Below, one piece after another: positions 7,187 through 15,767 of a DNA stretch of 64,000 nt. The notes below the pieces were generated by a model. That model did not search any database, was not told where the DNA came from, and saw only the letters and a list, made by a program, of their open reading frames with translations. This stretch comes from Halarchaeum rubridurum (lineage in GTDB: Archaea; Halobacteriota; Halobacteria; Halobacteriales; Halobacteriaceae), in NCBI RefSeq assembly GCF_014647115.1, contig NZ_BMOO01000005.1, positions 1-64,000 of the forward strand, written 5' to 3'. Made by a program: the position numbers and the translations under genes. Position 1 is the stretch's first letter. Each line of letters starts with the position of its first letter.

Positions 7187-8089
7187 CTACTCGCGCGTCC
7201 ACGCCTCGCAGGCGTCCATGTCGTCCATGAGTTCGTCGTGGTGGCCGCAGTAGGGTTTGATGTCGTCGTCGTCGGTGCGGACGTAGTCGAAGTGCGTACA
7301 GCTGCCGCAGTAACGGTCGGGTCCGACGTCGGCGTCCGCGCTCGCCCCCGCTCCGCCCGACTCCCGGCTCGGTTCGCCCGCGTTCCCGCGCTCGCCAGTG
7401 ACCTCGCGGACGTCGGGCGTCGTCGCGCCCCCATCGGAGGTCGGCTGGGGGCCGTGGTCCTGACTCCCGCGTTCGACGCCGCCGAAGACGCCGACGCCGC
7501 CGAAGGAGCCGGTGTCGTCGCCCGCGACGGCGGCGCGCGCGTCGTCGAGGTCCTCGCGGGGCACCTCGACGGTCTTCGTCTGGCCGTCCTCGGTGACGGT
7601 GAGGGTGACGGTGCCGCCGGGGGCGTTCCGGGTCTTGAACGTGGCGACGGCGGTGAACAGACACCAGAAGATGACGATGAGACCGAAGACGTAGACGAGC
7701 GCGCCCGCGAGCGCCGTCGTCGAGGGGACGGAGCCCCCGCCCGCGTACCACCGCATCGGGTAGGCGTAGCGGAGGACGAGCGTGCCGGCGACGGCGACGA
7801 GCGCGCCGCCCGCGGCCGCGACGCGGTAGAACCGGCTCGCCGGCAGGACGGTGAAGACGCCGACGAAGATGGCGGGAACGCCGAGACAGCCGAGCGTCAG
7901 GCCGAGTTCGCGCGCGGCGAACTTCGCGGCCGTCGAGGGCGTCGGCCCCATCACGAGGTGGGTCGCGCCGGCGAGGATGCCGGCGACGACGAGCAGCGCG
8001 CCCGCCCCGAAGAGCGCGGTCCCGGCGTAGACGCGACGCTGGCTCGCGCCGTTGGCGTCGCGCTGGTACGCGTCCGCGAGGCTGGTCAT
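7187..8089 (-). CDS. Haloarchaeal membrane protein, DUF7139-like
   Basis: This 300-residue protein of unknown function has about six hydrophobic segments in residues 22-165. A soluble domain with TVTLTVTEDGQTKTVEV follows, then a Gly/Ser/Asp-rich linker. The tail carries a Cys/His cluster (YCGSC, then PYCGHH, then DACEAW) that could bind a metal. I recognise the layout from haloarchaeal genomes as DUF7139, with moderate certainty. It is convergent with the Mut7-C gene, the stops being one base apart. No partner suggests a role. Confidence 0.7.
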   Translation of the reverse strand: MTSLADAYQRDANGASQRRVYAGTALFGAGALLVVAGILAGATHLVMGPTPSTAAKFAARELGLTLGCLGVPAIFVGVFTVLPASRFYRVAAAGGALVAVAGTLVLRYAYPMRWYAGGGSVPSTTALAGALVYVFGLIVIFWCLFTAVATFKTRNAPGGTVTLTVTEDGQTKTVEVPREDLDDARAAVAGDDTGSFGGVGVFGGVERGSQDHGPQPTSDGGATTPDVREVTGERGNAGEPSRESGGAGASADADVGPDRYCGSCTHFDYVRTDDDDIKPYCGHHDELMDDMDACEAWTRE

Positions 8090-8190
8090 ACCCTCACATA
8101 CGGCCCCGGGCGTAAAAACGGTACGTCAGACGCCGACCCGCGGGCGCGCGCACCGAAAGCCCTAATCGGCGGCCCACCGACACCTCGCGT

Positions 8191-8553
8191 ATGGCAGACG
8201 ACGACGAGGAGGCGGCGGAGCCCGCGGTCGAACTCGGTCCGGGCGCTCCCGTCGAGGGCGCGCCGCTCGCGCGCGTCGCCTCGCGCTTCACGTGGGGGAT
8301 TCAGCGCAGCGAGATCGTCCGCCGCGACGGCGAGACGACCATCCGGACGCCGAAGGGCCCTCGCCGCCTCGCGGACATCCTCGCACACGCCGACGTCCCG
8401 TACTTCGAGTCGCGCCGCGAGTTCGTCGAGACGGTCCGCGAACAGGTCGGCGACGGCCCCGTCCCCGCGGGCGAGGTGGCCGCGGCCGAGGACGAGGGCG
8501 ACGCTGACGGGAACGAAGCGACGGGCGACGAGGCGGACGAGACGGACGCGTAG
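8191..8553 (+). CDS. DUF5789 family protein
   Basis: A 120-residue acidic protein of a haloarchaeal family without known function. The core at residues 26-90 contains RFTWGIQRSEIVRRDG, TIRTPKGPRRL and YFESRREFVETV; both ends are Asp/Glu/Ala-rich. The segment following the core is disordered by composition. A TATA-like CCTAATC at 8160-8166 sits about 28 bases before the ATG, suggesting a leaderless transcript. It is divergent from the DUF7139-like gene. A shorter paralogue occurs at 29175. Confidence 0.82.
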   Translation: MADDDEEAAEPAVELGPGAPVEGAPLARVASRFTWGIQRSEIVRRDGETTIRTPKGPRRLADILAHADVPYFESRREFVETVREQVGDGPVPAGEVAAAEDEGDADGNEATGDEADETDA

Positions 8554-8623
8554 ACGGACGCCGCGGTCGAGCGAGACGCGAGCGGTGTACGAACGGTGTG
8601 CGAGTGAGTTCGAGGTCCCTTTC

Positions 8624-9400
8624 TCAGCCGAGCAGACCCGTCGCCTGCTGGAGTTCGTCGCCGTACGCGATGGAGACGTAGAGCAGGCCGAACTGCGTCG
8701 CGTTGTACGCGCCGTGGACGAGCGCGGGGACGGTGAGGTTCCCCGTGTACTCGTAGAGAGCGCCGAGGACGAGCGAGATGACGAAGAGCGCGCCGATGGT
8801 GACGACGCGGCCGGCGAGCGCGCCCGAGAGCGACGTGAAGTGGACGCTGGCGAAGATGAGGCTGGCGAGCACGACCGCGGGGACGCGCCCGAATCGCTCC
8901 CGGAGCGTTCCCTGGACGACGCCCCGGAAGAGCAGTTCCTCGCCGGGGCCGACGAGGAGGAAGGAGAGCGGGACGAGCACCAACAGGACCTCTGGGTGTT
9001 CGAGGCCGTAGTTCGCCACCTCGTTGCTCGCCGTCGGCGCGTTCGTCGACTGGAGGACGGCGCTGATGACGACGAGCGCGCCGAGCGCGCCGAGCCACCC
9101 CGCGACGGCGAGGCCGACCTCGCGGATCGACGGGACGCGGAAGGTGATGAAGCGACTCGGGTCGTCGCGGTACCTCGCGTAGGCGTACGCGACCGTGCCG
9201 AACGCGACGCCCTGCAGGAGGACGACGCTGAGGACGATGGAGAGCGAGGGCGTGAGCGCGAACCCCGCGGTCTGGACCGCGACGGCCGCGACGAGCGTGA
9301 GCGCGAACCCGAAGGCGAGCCCCCCGAGGCCGACGCCGGCCGCCAGCGCGACCGTCTTCGCCTGTGCCCCGCGGTCGGGGGCCGTGGACGGACGTGACAT
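8624..9400 (-). CDS. CPBP family intramembrane glutamic protease
   Basis: The 258-residue integral membrane protein has about eight hydrophobic segments and the CPBP (CaaX protease/bacteriocin-processing, Abi) signature. Glu154-Glu155 and Arg159 are in GEELLFRG at 153-160, His187 in the FASVHFTS segment, and His229 with Asn233 in the VHGAYN segment. These residues build the Rce1-type active site within the membrane. Possible roles are prenyl-protein processing or membrane-protein proteolysis; nothing nearby indicates a substrate. It is monocistronic by spacing. Confidence 0.88.
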   Translation of the reverse strand: MSRPSTAPDRGAQAKTVALAAGVGLGGLAFGFALTLVAAVAVQTAGFALTPSLSIVLSVVLLQGVAFGTVAYAYARYRDDPSRFITFRVPSIREVGLAVAGWLGALGALVVISAVLQSTNAPTASNEVANYGLEHPEVLLVLVPLSFLLVGPGEELLFRGVVQGTLRERFGRVPAVVLASLIFASVHFTSLSGALAGRVVTIGALFVISLVLGALYEYTGNLTVPALVHGAYNATQFGLLYVSIAYGDELQQATGLLG

Positions 9401-9467
9401 TACCGTGGGGTTGGCGCGCGGCCCACAAAGGTACTCCTCTCTGTGCCCGGCGCGGGCCGGCGTGGCG

Positions 9468-9860
9468 TCAACGCTCGTCGTCCCGCGACGCCGCGTCGTC
9501 GGCGCCGGTATCGTCGCCGGAGCTCTCCCCTCCCGGGTCGCCGTCTACGGCTTCGTCGGCGTCGCCCTCGCCGACGCGCTCGCGCTCGCCGGCTCCGTCT
9601 CCACCGGCGTCGTTCCCGGTTTCGCCGTCCTCACCGGCGCGCCCGCGGAGGGTGTCGACCTCGCGTTCGAGCTCCGCGAGCCGCTCGTCGCGCCGCGCGG
9701 AGCGCGCGAGAAGGTAGCCACCGCCGCCGAGCAGGAGGAGCGTCGGGATGCCGAAGACCGCGGCGGCGATGAGGAGGATCACGAGCAGTTCCAGCCCGCC
9801 CGGCAGCCCGCCGAGGAAGGCGGGCGCGGGCGACGGGGCGAGCGCGTGGAGGGCGGTCAT
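9468..9860 (-). CDS. Small membrane-anchored acidic protein, unknown family
   Basis: The 130-residue protein has a short N-terminus, one or two hydrophobic segments at about residues 24-52 (GLELLVILLIAAAVFGIPTL and GGGGYLLARS), a short charged helix RRDERLAELEREVDTLRGR that could form a coiled coil, and a low-complexity Asp/Glu/Gly tail of about 55 residues. I do not recognise a family beyond similar haloarchaeal membrane proteins. Codon use is typical of the window and the frame is uninterrupted, which supports a real gene. Confidence 0.68.
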   Translation of the reverse strand: MTALHALAPSPAPAFLGGLPGGLELLVILLIAAAVFGIPTLLLLGGGGYLLARSARRDERLAELEREVDTLRGRAGEDGETGNDAGGDGAGERERVGEGDADEAVDGDPGGESSGDDTGADDAASRDDER

Positions 9861-9941
9861 ACCCGTGTCTCTCGTGGCGTCCGTTGTAAGTCTTCTACGC
9901 CCGCCCCCCGCTCGGTCGCTCGCCCCCGTGGCCTGACGGCG

Positions 9942-11213
9942 TTACGCCCAGTCGCTCAGCCCGGTCTGGAGGCCGGCGACCATCGTCGACTTCCGGCGGA
10001 GGTCGCCGAGCGAGACGGGGAGGTGCTCGGCGAGGTCGCGCACCGCGCCGTGGAGCGTCTCGGCGTCCGCGGCCTCGCGCTCGAAGGCGTGCCGGACGCT
10101 CTCTCTCACCTGCCAGACGCCGACGGGGGCCCAGTAGTCGTCGCTCACCTCCCGGAGGACGAGCGCCTTCGCCTGTCGGCCCCGCTCGGCGAGGTGTTCG
10201 AGGACGCCGAGGCGCGCGGCGTAGTACGCGCCCGCGGTCTCCTCGACGTAGCCCGAGCGCCCCTCGTACCCCTCGCTCGCCGCGGCCATCCAGACGTCCC
10301 CGCCGGGGTCCGGGTTCCAGACGCTCCCCGGGGACTTCATCTCGACCAGTTCGAACTCCCAGTGTCCGGGCGCGAGGACGACCCAGTAGCGATTGCCCAT
10401 GTACTCGTTCAGTCGCACCTCCACGCCGTCGACGCTCGGCGCGTCGCGAATTTGCCCGCGGAGGTATTGGCCCACCGTGTCGTCGACGGCCGTGATCGAC
10501 CAGCGCGTCGGGACGAGCCGTCGGTTCTCGCCCTGCCCGAGCGCGCCGACGGAGAGCACGCGGTTGACGTCGTAGACGTCGAGGCCGTGCTCGTAGAGGT
10601 AGACCATCGCACCCTGCGCGCGCCAGTCGTCGTCCTCCAGGGTCTTCTCGACCGCGCGGGGAACGTGGGGATTCTCGGTCAGGTCGGCGGAGTCGACCGA
10701 CGCGTTCGGGCCGCTCGGCGCGTTCGCGGTCGGCTGGGCGTACTGGTCGGGGTCGAAGTCGGGCGTCGAGGCGAGGCCGATCTCGACGTCCACGGGCCGG
10801 TCCGCGATGGCGACCTCGCGTTGGGTGCCGACGAAGCCGTCCCAGACGTCCTCGACGTTCACGTCCGCCGACCGACGGGAGTTGAGCAGGCCCGTTCGGT
10901 ACTGGAGGACGTTGTCGATGCCGAGGCCGCGCTCGTACCACGCGCCGCTCGTCGCGTAGTCGTCGGGGTCGGCCTCCGACTCCTCGGCGACGGGCGAGAG
11001 GATGCCCGCGGAGACGTTCGGGTAGGACGACCGGCCGACGAAGACCGAGGGGGCGGTCGCCCCGTAGAGCGAGTCGCCCTGTTTGACGGCCTCGAAGGAG
11101 GCGCGTGCGTCGTCGAGGTAGTCCGTGATGGCGTAGGACTTCTCCGCCGCGAGTTTCCGCCGCTCGTACTCCTCGTCGGGCTTCAGCCCCTCGACGTAGT
11201 CATCAAGCCGCAT
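9942..11213 (-). CDS. nreA: DNA repair protein NreA
   Basis: The 423-residue protein belongs to the archaeal Nre family, whose haloarchaeal member protects against mitomycin C and interacts with PCNA. The start MRLDDYVEGLKPDEEYERR is the family opening. The C-terminus ends QTGLSDWA, a PCNA-interacting (PIP) box with Gln416, Leu419 and Trp422, where the last aromatic is Trp and single. The frame continues upstream to 11435, but that part is not acidic and crosses the promoter, so ATG 11213 is preferred. A TATA-like CTTAAG centred about 28 bases upstream is the centre of a large inverted repeat (separate entry). It faces away from the zinc microprotein and topA region. Confidence 0.9.
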   Translation of the reverse strand: MRLDDYVEGLKPDEEYERRKLAAEKSYAITDYLDDARASFEAVKQGDSLYGATAPSVFVGRSSYPNVSAGILSPVAEESEADPDDYATSGAWYERGLGIDNVLQYRTGLLNSRRSADVNVEDVWDGFVGTQREVAIADRPVDVEIGLASTPDFDPDQYAQPTANAPSGPNASVDSADLTENPHVPRAVEKTLEDDDWRAQGAMVYLYEHGLDVYDVNRVLSVGALGQGENRRLVPTRWSITAVDDTVGQYLRGQIRDAPSVDGVEVRLNEYMGNRYWVVLAPGHWEFELVEMKSPGSVWNPDPGGDVWMAAASEGYEGRSGYVEETAGAYYAARLGVLEHLAERGRQAKALVLREVSDDYWAPVGVWQVRESVRHAFEREAADAETLHGAVRDLAEHLPVSLGDLRRKSTMVAGLQTGLSDWA

Positions 11214-11221
11214 CGGGACGA

Positions 11222-11258
11222 GGTTGGGCCGCGGCGGGCTTAAGCCCACGGCCCAACC
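11222..11258. promoter_or_regulatory. Large dyad centred on the presumed nreA TATA box
   Basis: GGTTGGGCCG at 11222-11231 pairs with CGGCCCAACC at 11249-11258, and the middle contains the perfect 12-base palindrome GGGCTTAAGCCC at 11236-11247. Its centre lies about 28 bases before the nreA ATG, where a leaderless promoter's TATA box should be. The arrangement looks like a repressor site occluding TBP, but a cruciform or chance GC-rich dyad is not excluded. No protein binding is known from the sequence. Confidence 0.5.
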
Positions 11259-11421
11259 GCGAATAGATGAGCACCGAAACGTCCGGAGATACGCGAGAGA
11301 AAAAACGAATCGTACACTCTCTGAGCGAATATGCTGTGGTACATCGTACATAGACGAATATAGATGGACGCACAGCCGATAGTTATTAGTGGGTGTGGCA
11401 CACAGTACGGCGTGAAGGACG

Positions 11422-11565
11422 ATGGCTACGATCACACACCTCGCGACGCAACTCCTGTCCGACCCAACGGATCACGACTTCGAATGTCGGCTCTGCGGGC
11501 AGGCGTACGAGGCGCCGCGAGAGAACTGTCCGGCGTGCGGGAGCCTCGACATCGAGGCACGCTGA
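11422..11565 (+). CDS. 47-residue zinc-ribbon microprotein
   Basis: This short reading frame starts ATGGCTACGATC and encodes 47 residues. Cys22, Cys25, Cys36 and Cys39 form two CxxC knuckles (FECRLCG and ENCPACG) ten residues apart, the spacing of a rubredoxin/zinc-ribbon fold. The N-terminus MATITHLATQLLSDP is a short helix-like lead. It resembles the many CPxCG-type small zinc proteins and rubrerythrin-like DUFs of haloarchaea. TTATTA at 11384-11389 could be the TATA box, with a short leader. It stands alone between nreA and topA, in a less GC-rich island. Codon use and the ordered cysteines argue that it is real. Confidence 0.72.
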   Translation: MATITHLATQLLSDPTDHDFECRLCGQAYEAPRENCPACGSLDIEAR

Positions 11566-11573
11566 CGCCACCC

Positions 11574-11708
11574 ATGGAGTCGAACGAGACACACACCGAC
11601 CGCACCACACCCCGACCGATGTCGTATCGACCGCCGAACCCCGCGTATCGACGGCTCGCCCGCGAGGCACCCGAACGTCATCCCGCGACGGAGGTGAGCC
11701 GTCACTGA
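11574..11708 (+). CDS. Possible 44-residue ORF downstream of the zinc microprotein
   Basis: An ATG eight bases after the zinc microprotein stop opens a 44-codon frame. The product is rich in Arg, Pro, Thr and His, with no acidic bias and no motif, unlike typical proteins here. Position suggests coupling to the upstream gene; composition suggests chance. I list it because the surrounding 281 bases to topA otherwise hold only a hairpin. Confidence 0.25.
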   Translation: MESNETHTDRTTPRPMSYRPPNPAYRRLAREAPERHPATEVSRH

Positions 11709-11814
11709 GCGACGTCGACGGTTCGACGACCACCGACGCGACACCCGTCGTGCAGTCGGTGACCTGTGCCGGGCGCGCCGGCGCGCCTTACCCTGCTTCC
11801 TCCGGTTCCGTGCT

Positions 11815-11836
11815 GCGACCCCCGCACGGGGGTCGC
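11815..11836. terminator. Hairpin just past the topA stop
   Basis: GCGACCCCC and GGGGGTCGC pair perfectly around the 4-base loop GCAC, 11 bases beyond the topA stop codon. No T-run follows on the minus strand, so this may be an RNA 3' end stabiliser or processing structure rather than an intrinsic terminator. It resembles the mini-hairpins described elsewhere in the window. Confidence 0.4.
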
Positions 11837-11846
11837 GTGCTCAGTC

Positions 11847-14375
11847 TCAGTCCGCTTTCGCCTGCCAGTCCTCGACTCGCTCGGCGCTGACGCCCTCGAC
11901 GTCCTCGGCGACGCCTTCCGCGTCCGCGTCCACGAGGTCGTCGAGGTTCTCGATGCCCGCCGCGGCGAGTTTCTCCTTCGTCTTCGGGCCGATTCCCTCG
12001 ATTCCGTCGAGGCCCTGGCGCGCCCGGTACTCCTCGTAGTTGCAGATCGGACAGCCGAGCTCCCACGGCTCGTCGCTCCCCTCGTCGTGGACGACGAGCT
12101 CGGGGAGGTCGTGCTCCTCGCAGTAGGTGTCCGTAACCTCGATGTCGCCCCGACGCGGGAGCGGCAGGGAGTACTCGCAGTCCGGATAGCGCGTACAGCC
12201 GACGAGGCGCGACCCCGACTGGAGCTTGCGGATGGCGAGTTCGCCGCCGTGCGCTCCGGCGGCGTCACCGCCTTCGCCTCGCTCTCCCTCCGGCGCGGCG
12301 TTCTCCCCGCACTCCGGACACGGCCCGATAATCCGGTCCTCGGTCTCCGCCGCTTCCTCGGCCGCACAGAGGGGACAGCCGTGGACGAACGTGTTCCGCC
12401 CCGCGAGCATCTTCACCTCGTTGAGCCCGTGCTCCTCGCACTCGGCGTCGAGCACGACCGGCTCGCCCGTCGAGGGGAGCGGGAGGGTGAAGCGACAGTC
12501 GGGGTAGCCGTCGCAGCCGACGAAGTACGACCCCTGCCGGCTCCGGCGCACGAGCAGGTCCGACCCGCACTTCGGGCACGGGCCGAGGCGCTTGTCGGCC
12601 TTCAGGGATTCGCGGAGGTGTTCGCCGATCTCCTCGCGCGACTCGTCGAGCGCCTCGAAGACGCGACCCAGAATCTCGCGGGACTCCTCGGTCACCGAAT
12701 CGAGGTTCTTCTCGCCCTCCGCGATGGCCGTCATGTCGGCCTCGAGCTCGGCCGTCATCTCCTCGGAGACGACGAGGTCCGCGTACTCCTCCGCGGCCTC
12801 CACGACCGCCATCGCCAGCCGCGTGGGTCGGGGCGGGTCGTTCTCGATGTACCCCCGGTCGTAGAGCTTCTCGATGACGTTGTGGCGGGTGCTCTTGGTG
12901 CCGATGCCCATCGACTCCATCGTCTCGATGAGCCGCGACTGGCCGTAGCGCCGAGGCGGCTGGGTCTGTTTGGCCTCCATGCGGGCGTCCGCGATGGCGA
13001 GCTCCTCGCCCTCCGCGACGTCCGGCACGTGGTTCTCGTCGGTCCCGAAGTAGGGGTAGACCGCGTGGTACCCCTCCTCGACGAGCCGGCGGCCGTTCGC
13101 CTTCAGCTGCTCTCCCTCTGCGTCCGCGACGACGCGCAGGTGTTCCCACTCGGCGGGCTCCGCGAGCGTCGCGAAGAAGCGCCGCACGACGAGCTCGTAC
13201 ACCTCCCACTCGTCCTCCGAGAGGTCGCCCTTCGAGGGTAAATCGGCCGTCGGGTGGATTGGCGGGTGGTCCGTCGTCTCCTCGTCGCCGCGCGTCGCCT
13301 CCAGTTCGTCGAGTTCCTCCAGTCGCTCGACCGACGCGGCGAAGTCGCGCTGGGCGGAGAGGGCGTCCAAAAGGTCGGCTGGATCGAGGTCGTCGGGGTA
13401 GACCGTGTTGTCCGTCCGCGGGTAGGTGATGTACCCCGCGGTGTAGAGGTCCTCCGCGATGCTCATCGCGCGGCCCGCGGCGTAGCCGAGCGAGCTCGCG
13501 GCGCGAATGAACTGCGTGGTGTTGAACGGCGCGGGCGGGTCGTCCGTGCGGGTGCGCCGCCGGACGGACTCGACGACCGCCGTCGCGGCCTCGCGCAGGA
13601 CATCGAAGGCCGCCGTCGCGTCGTCCTCGTTCCAGACGCGCTCGGCCTCGTTGTCGTCCTCGTCGCGGTAGAAGTACTGGGCCTCGAAGGTCGATCCCTC
13701 CTTCTCCAGGTCGGCGAAGAGCTCCCAGTAGTCCTCGGGGTCGAACGCCTCGATCTCGCGCTCCTTGTCGACGATGAGCTTCAGCGTCGGGGACTGGACC
13801 CTCCCGACGGAGATGAAGTCGTCGCCGACCTGTCGGGCGGAGAGCGAGAGGAAGCGCGTGAGCGCCGCCCCCCAGATCAGGTCGATAATCTGGCGGGCCT
13901 CGCCCGCCGCCGCGAGGTCGAAGTCGAGGTCGTCCGGGTCCGCGAACGCCGACTTCACCTCGTTCTCCGTGATGGAGGAGAAACGCACGCGGGAGACGGG
14001 GACGTCCGCGTTCGCCTCGCGCACGAGTTCGTAGGCCTCCTTGCCGATGAGCTCGCCCTCGCGGTCGTAGTCGGTGGCGATGATGACCGAGTCGGCCTCG
14101 CCCGCGAGGCGCTTGAGGACGTTCACGATGGACTCCTGCGTCGGCGTCTTCGTCACCGGGGCGTCCGTGAGCTCCGCCGGCTCGACGTCGCGCCAGTCGC
14201 TGTACTCCGGGGGGAAGTCGACGCCGACGACGTGTCCGGAGAGGCCGATGCATCGGCGGCCTCCCCACTGATAGACGTCGACGCCCCCGCTGCGCTCTGT
14301 GGACGTGCCGCCCTCGCTCAGGATGTCGGCGATGCGACGGGCGGCGTTGTCCTTCTCTGTGATGATGAGTTCCAC
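11847..14375 (-). CDS. topA: DNA topoisomerase I (type IA)
   Basis: The 842-residue enzyme relaxes negatively supercoiled DNA through a 5'-phosphotyrosine link. The Toprim domain opens with LIITEKDNAARRI, and the metal motif DYDREGE is at 102-108. The active-site tyrosine is Tyr318 in GYITYPRTDN. The C-terminal third holds zinc ribbons: CPKCG with GYPDC, a CPLC half-ribbon, then CPECG with RYPDC. A helix-hairpin-helix tail (GIEGIGPKTKEKL) near the end is a haloarchaeal feature. The Ala/Gly/Glu-rich insert between the CPECG and RYPDC halves looks disordered. ATG 14375 starts the canonical domain. A short hairpin lies in the leader. Confidence 0.96.
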   Translation of the reverse strand: MELIITEKDNAARRIADILSEGGTSTERSGGVDVYQWGGRRCIGLSGHVVGVDFPPEYSDWRDVEPAELTDAPVTKTPTQESIVNVLKRLAGEADSVIIATDYDREGELIGKEAYELVREANADVPVSRVRFSSITENEVKSAFADPDDLDFDLAAAGEARQIIDLIWGAALTRFLSLSARQVGDDFISVGRVQSPTLKLIVDKEREIEAFDPEDYWELFADLEKEGSTFEAQYFYRDEDDNEAERVWNEDDATAAFDVLREAATAVVESVRRRTRTDDPPAPFNTTQFIRAASSLGYAAGRAMSIAEDLYTAGYITYPRTDNTVYPDDLDPADLLDALSAQRDFAASVERLEELDELEATRGDEETTDHPPIHPTADLPSKGDLSEDEWEVYELVVRRFFATLAEPAEWEHLRVVADAEGEQLKANGRRLVEEGYHAVYPYFGTDENHVPDVAEGEELAIADARMEAKQTQPPRRYGQSRLIETMESMGIGTKSTRHNVIEKLYDRGYIENDPPRPTRLAMAVVEAAEEYADLVVSEEMTAELEADMTAIAEGEKNLDSVTEESREILGRVFEALDESREEIGEHLRESLKADKRLGPCPKCGSDLLVRRSRQGSYFVGCDGYPDCRFTLPLPSTGEPVVLDAECEEHGLNEVKMLAGRNTFVHGCPLCAAEEAAETEDRIIGPCPECGENAAPEGERGEGGDAAGAHGGELAIRKLQSGSRLVGCTRYPDCEYSLPLPRRGDIEVTDTYCEEHDLPELVVHDEGSDEPWELGCPICNYEEYRARQGLDGIEGIGPKTKEKLAAAGIENLDDLVDADAEGVAEDVEGVSAERVEDWQAKAD

Positions 14376-14384
14376 GGTGGGTGT

Positions 14385-14401
14385 CCCGCCGTCGCGGCGG
14401 G
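14385..14401. repeat. Mini-hairpin in the topA leader
   Basis: CCCGCCG, loop TCG, CGGCGGG lies 10 bases before the topA ATG, inside the probable 5' untranslated region. The TATA-like GGTTTAGA lies further up at about 14433-14440. A leader of about 30 bases with a strong hairpin could limit translation initiation, which might matter for a supercoiling-controlled gene; this is inference. Confidence 0.4.
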
Positions 14402-14593
14402 TCGATACTGCCCGATATGCCGGACGGGCTTCTAAACCTTTCGGGGCCCGAAACGCTCGTTTTCGCGCGCCTGAGGGCGTGTACGCGCTACCGCGTGCGA
14501 GTCCACGCGCGACGGCGCGCGGCCGGTCGCGTCCGGCCGTGAGCGCGCCCGCGAGGAGGTGGATACTTGGGTGCGGCCGACGCAGGGACGCCC

Positions 14594-14959
14594 ATGGCTC
14601 TCACGTTCCGCCGCTTTGGCTACCTCGGCGCGTTCCTGCTCGCCCTCGCCGCCGTCTTCTTCGCCGTCTTCGGCGCGCCCGCGCTCGACGGCGCCACCGG
14701 CGTCCAACTCGCCGTCTTCGTCGTCGCGGGCGTCTTCGAACTCCTCGGCGGCGTCCAGAACCCGATCCGCGAGCGCGTCGGCGCGCTCCGCCTCGTCGGT
14801 GTCGGCCACGTCTTCCTCGGCGCGTCGATGTGTCTCGGCGCGCTCACCGGCGAGGGACTCCTCTTTCGCGGCCTGTTCGCGCTCTCGGGGCTCGTCCTCG
14901 TCGCCTTCGGCGTCGACTACCTCCGTGGCGGGACCTACTTCGAGACGCCCGAGGCGTAG
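14594..14959 (+). CDS. Small four-helix membrane protein, unknown
   Basis: The 121-residue hydrophobic protein shows four membrane segments: about 8-27, 36-54, 68-88 and 92-108, with short polar turns, and an acidic tail FETPEA. ATG 14594 (MALTFRRFGY) is chosen over the in-frame ATG 27 bases earlier because the basic residues then directly precede the first helix. I do not recognise a family. It is divergent from topA and convergent with phoU. Confidence 0.68.
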   Translation: MALTFRRFGYLGAFLLALAAVFFAVFGAPALDGATGVQLAVFVVAGVFELLGGVQNPIRERVGALRLVGVGHVFLGASMCLGALTGEGLLFRGLFALSGLVLVAFGVDYLRGGTYFETPEA

Positions 14960-15039
14960 CGCGCACGCGGCGGGCGAACGCCGTCGGCACGACGGGTGTC
15001 GGGCGGGCCGCGTCGGCGGCCCGGGAGAAGAGAACCGCG

Positions 15040-15720
15040 TCAGTAGATGAGCTCTTCGTCGTTCTCGACCATGTAGAGGGTGCGTGCGGCGATGTTGACG
15101 GCGTGGTCGCCGACGCGTTCGAGGTCCCGAACGGTGAGGAGCATCCGGGAGACGTCCTGCATGAGCGCCTCGACCTCCTCCTCGCTGTCGTCGGCGTCGA
15201 GTTCGGTCTCGATGAGGTCGCGGACGACGGTCTGGGAGGCGCGCTCGCAGAGCCGGTCGAGCTCGTCGTCGCGGGCCGCGATGTCGTAGCACGCCTCGTC
15301 GTCGCGGGCCTCGTAGGCGGCCATCGCGTCCTCCAGCATCTCGACGGTGAGGTCGCCGATGGCGTGGATGTCGACCTCGGGGAACATGTCGTGGCGGGAG
15401 TCGAGGGTGTGCTCGCCGAGGTTGACCGCGAGGTCGCCGACGCGCTCGAGGTCGGTGATTATCTTGAACGAGGAGGCGATGAGCCGGAGGTCGCCGGCGA
15501 CGGGCTGTTGGAGCGCGAGCAGGTCGATGCAGTCCTGCTCCAGTTCGAGGTAGAGGTCGTTGACCTCGTCGTCGCCGTCGATGACCTCCGTCGCCGCGTC
15601 TTCGTCCTTCTGCGCCATCGCTTCGAGTGCGAGGCGGAGGCGGTCGATGACGACCTCGCTCATGTAGAGGACGTCCTCCTGCATGGCCGCCAGTTGCGCT
15701 TGGTAGCTTTCGCGTGGCAT
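15040..15720 (-). CDS. phoU: Phosphate signalling protein PhoU
   Basis: The 226-residue all-helical protein contains two tandem PhoU repeats. Each has the metal-binding signature: DLERVGDLAVN near residues 89-99 and DLERVGDHAVN near 201-211. PhoU normally restrains the Pst transporter and links phosphate level to gene control. It is the last gene of the pstSCAB-phoU run, starting 47 bases after the pstB stop. Bacterial PhoU works with PhoR/PhoB; no such two-component pair is present here, and the divergent AbrB-PhoU protein is the more likely regulatory partner. Confidence 0.93.
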   Translation of the reverse strand: MPRESYQAQLAAMQEDVLYMSEVVIDRLRLALEAMAQKDEDAATEVIDGDDEVNDLYLELEQDCIDLLALQQPVAGDLRLIASSFKIITDLERVGDLAVNLGEHTLDSRHDMFPEVDIHAIGDLTVEMLEDAMAAYEARDDEACYDIAARDDELDRLCERASQTVVRDLIETELDADDSEEEVEALMQDVSRMLLTVRDLERVGDHAVNIAARTLYMVENDEELIY

Positions 15721-15767
15721 GGGTGTGGGGTGTGTGTGGGGTGTTGTAAAGCGTTCGGACGTCTCGA

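Noticed and set aside
11386-11744. Overlapping frames of 90-165 residues on both strands between nreA and topA
   Set aside because: Arg/Ser/Thr-rich shadows; only the 47-residue zinc microprotein has ordered cysteines, and the 44-residue frame is kept at low confidence.
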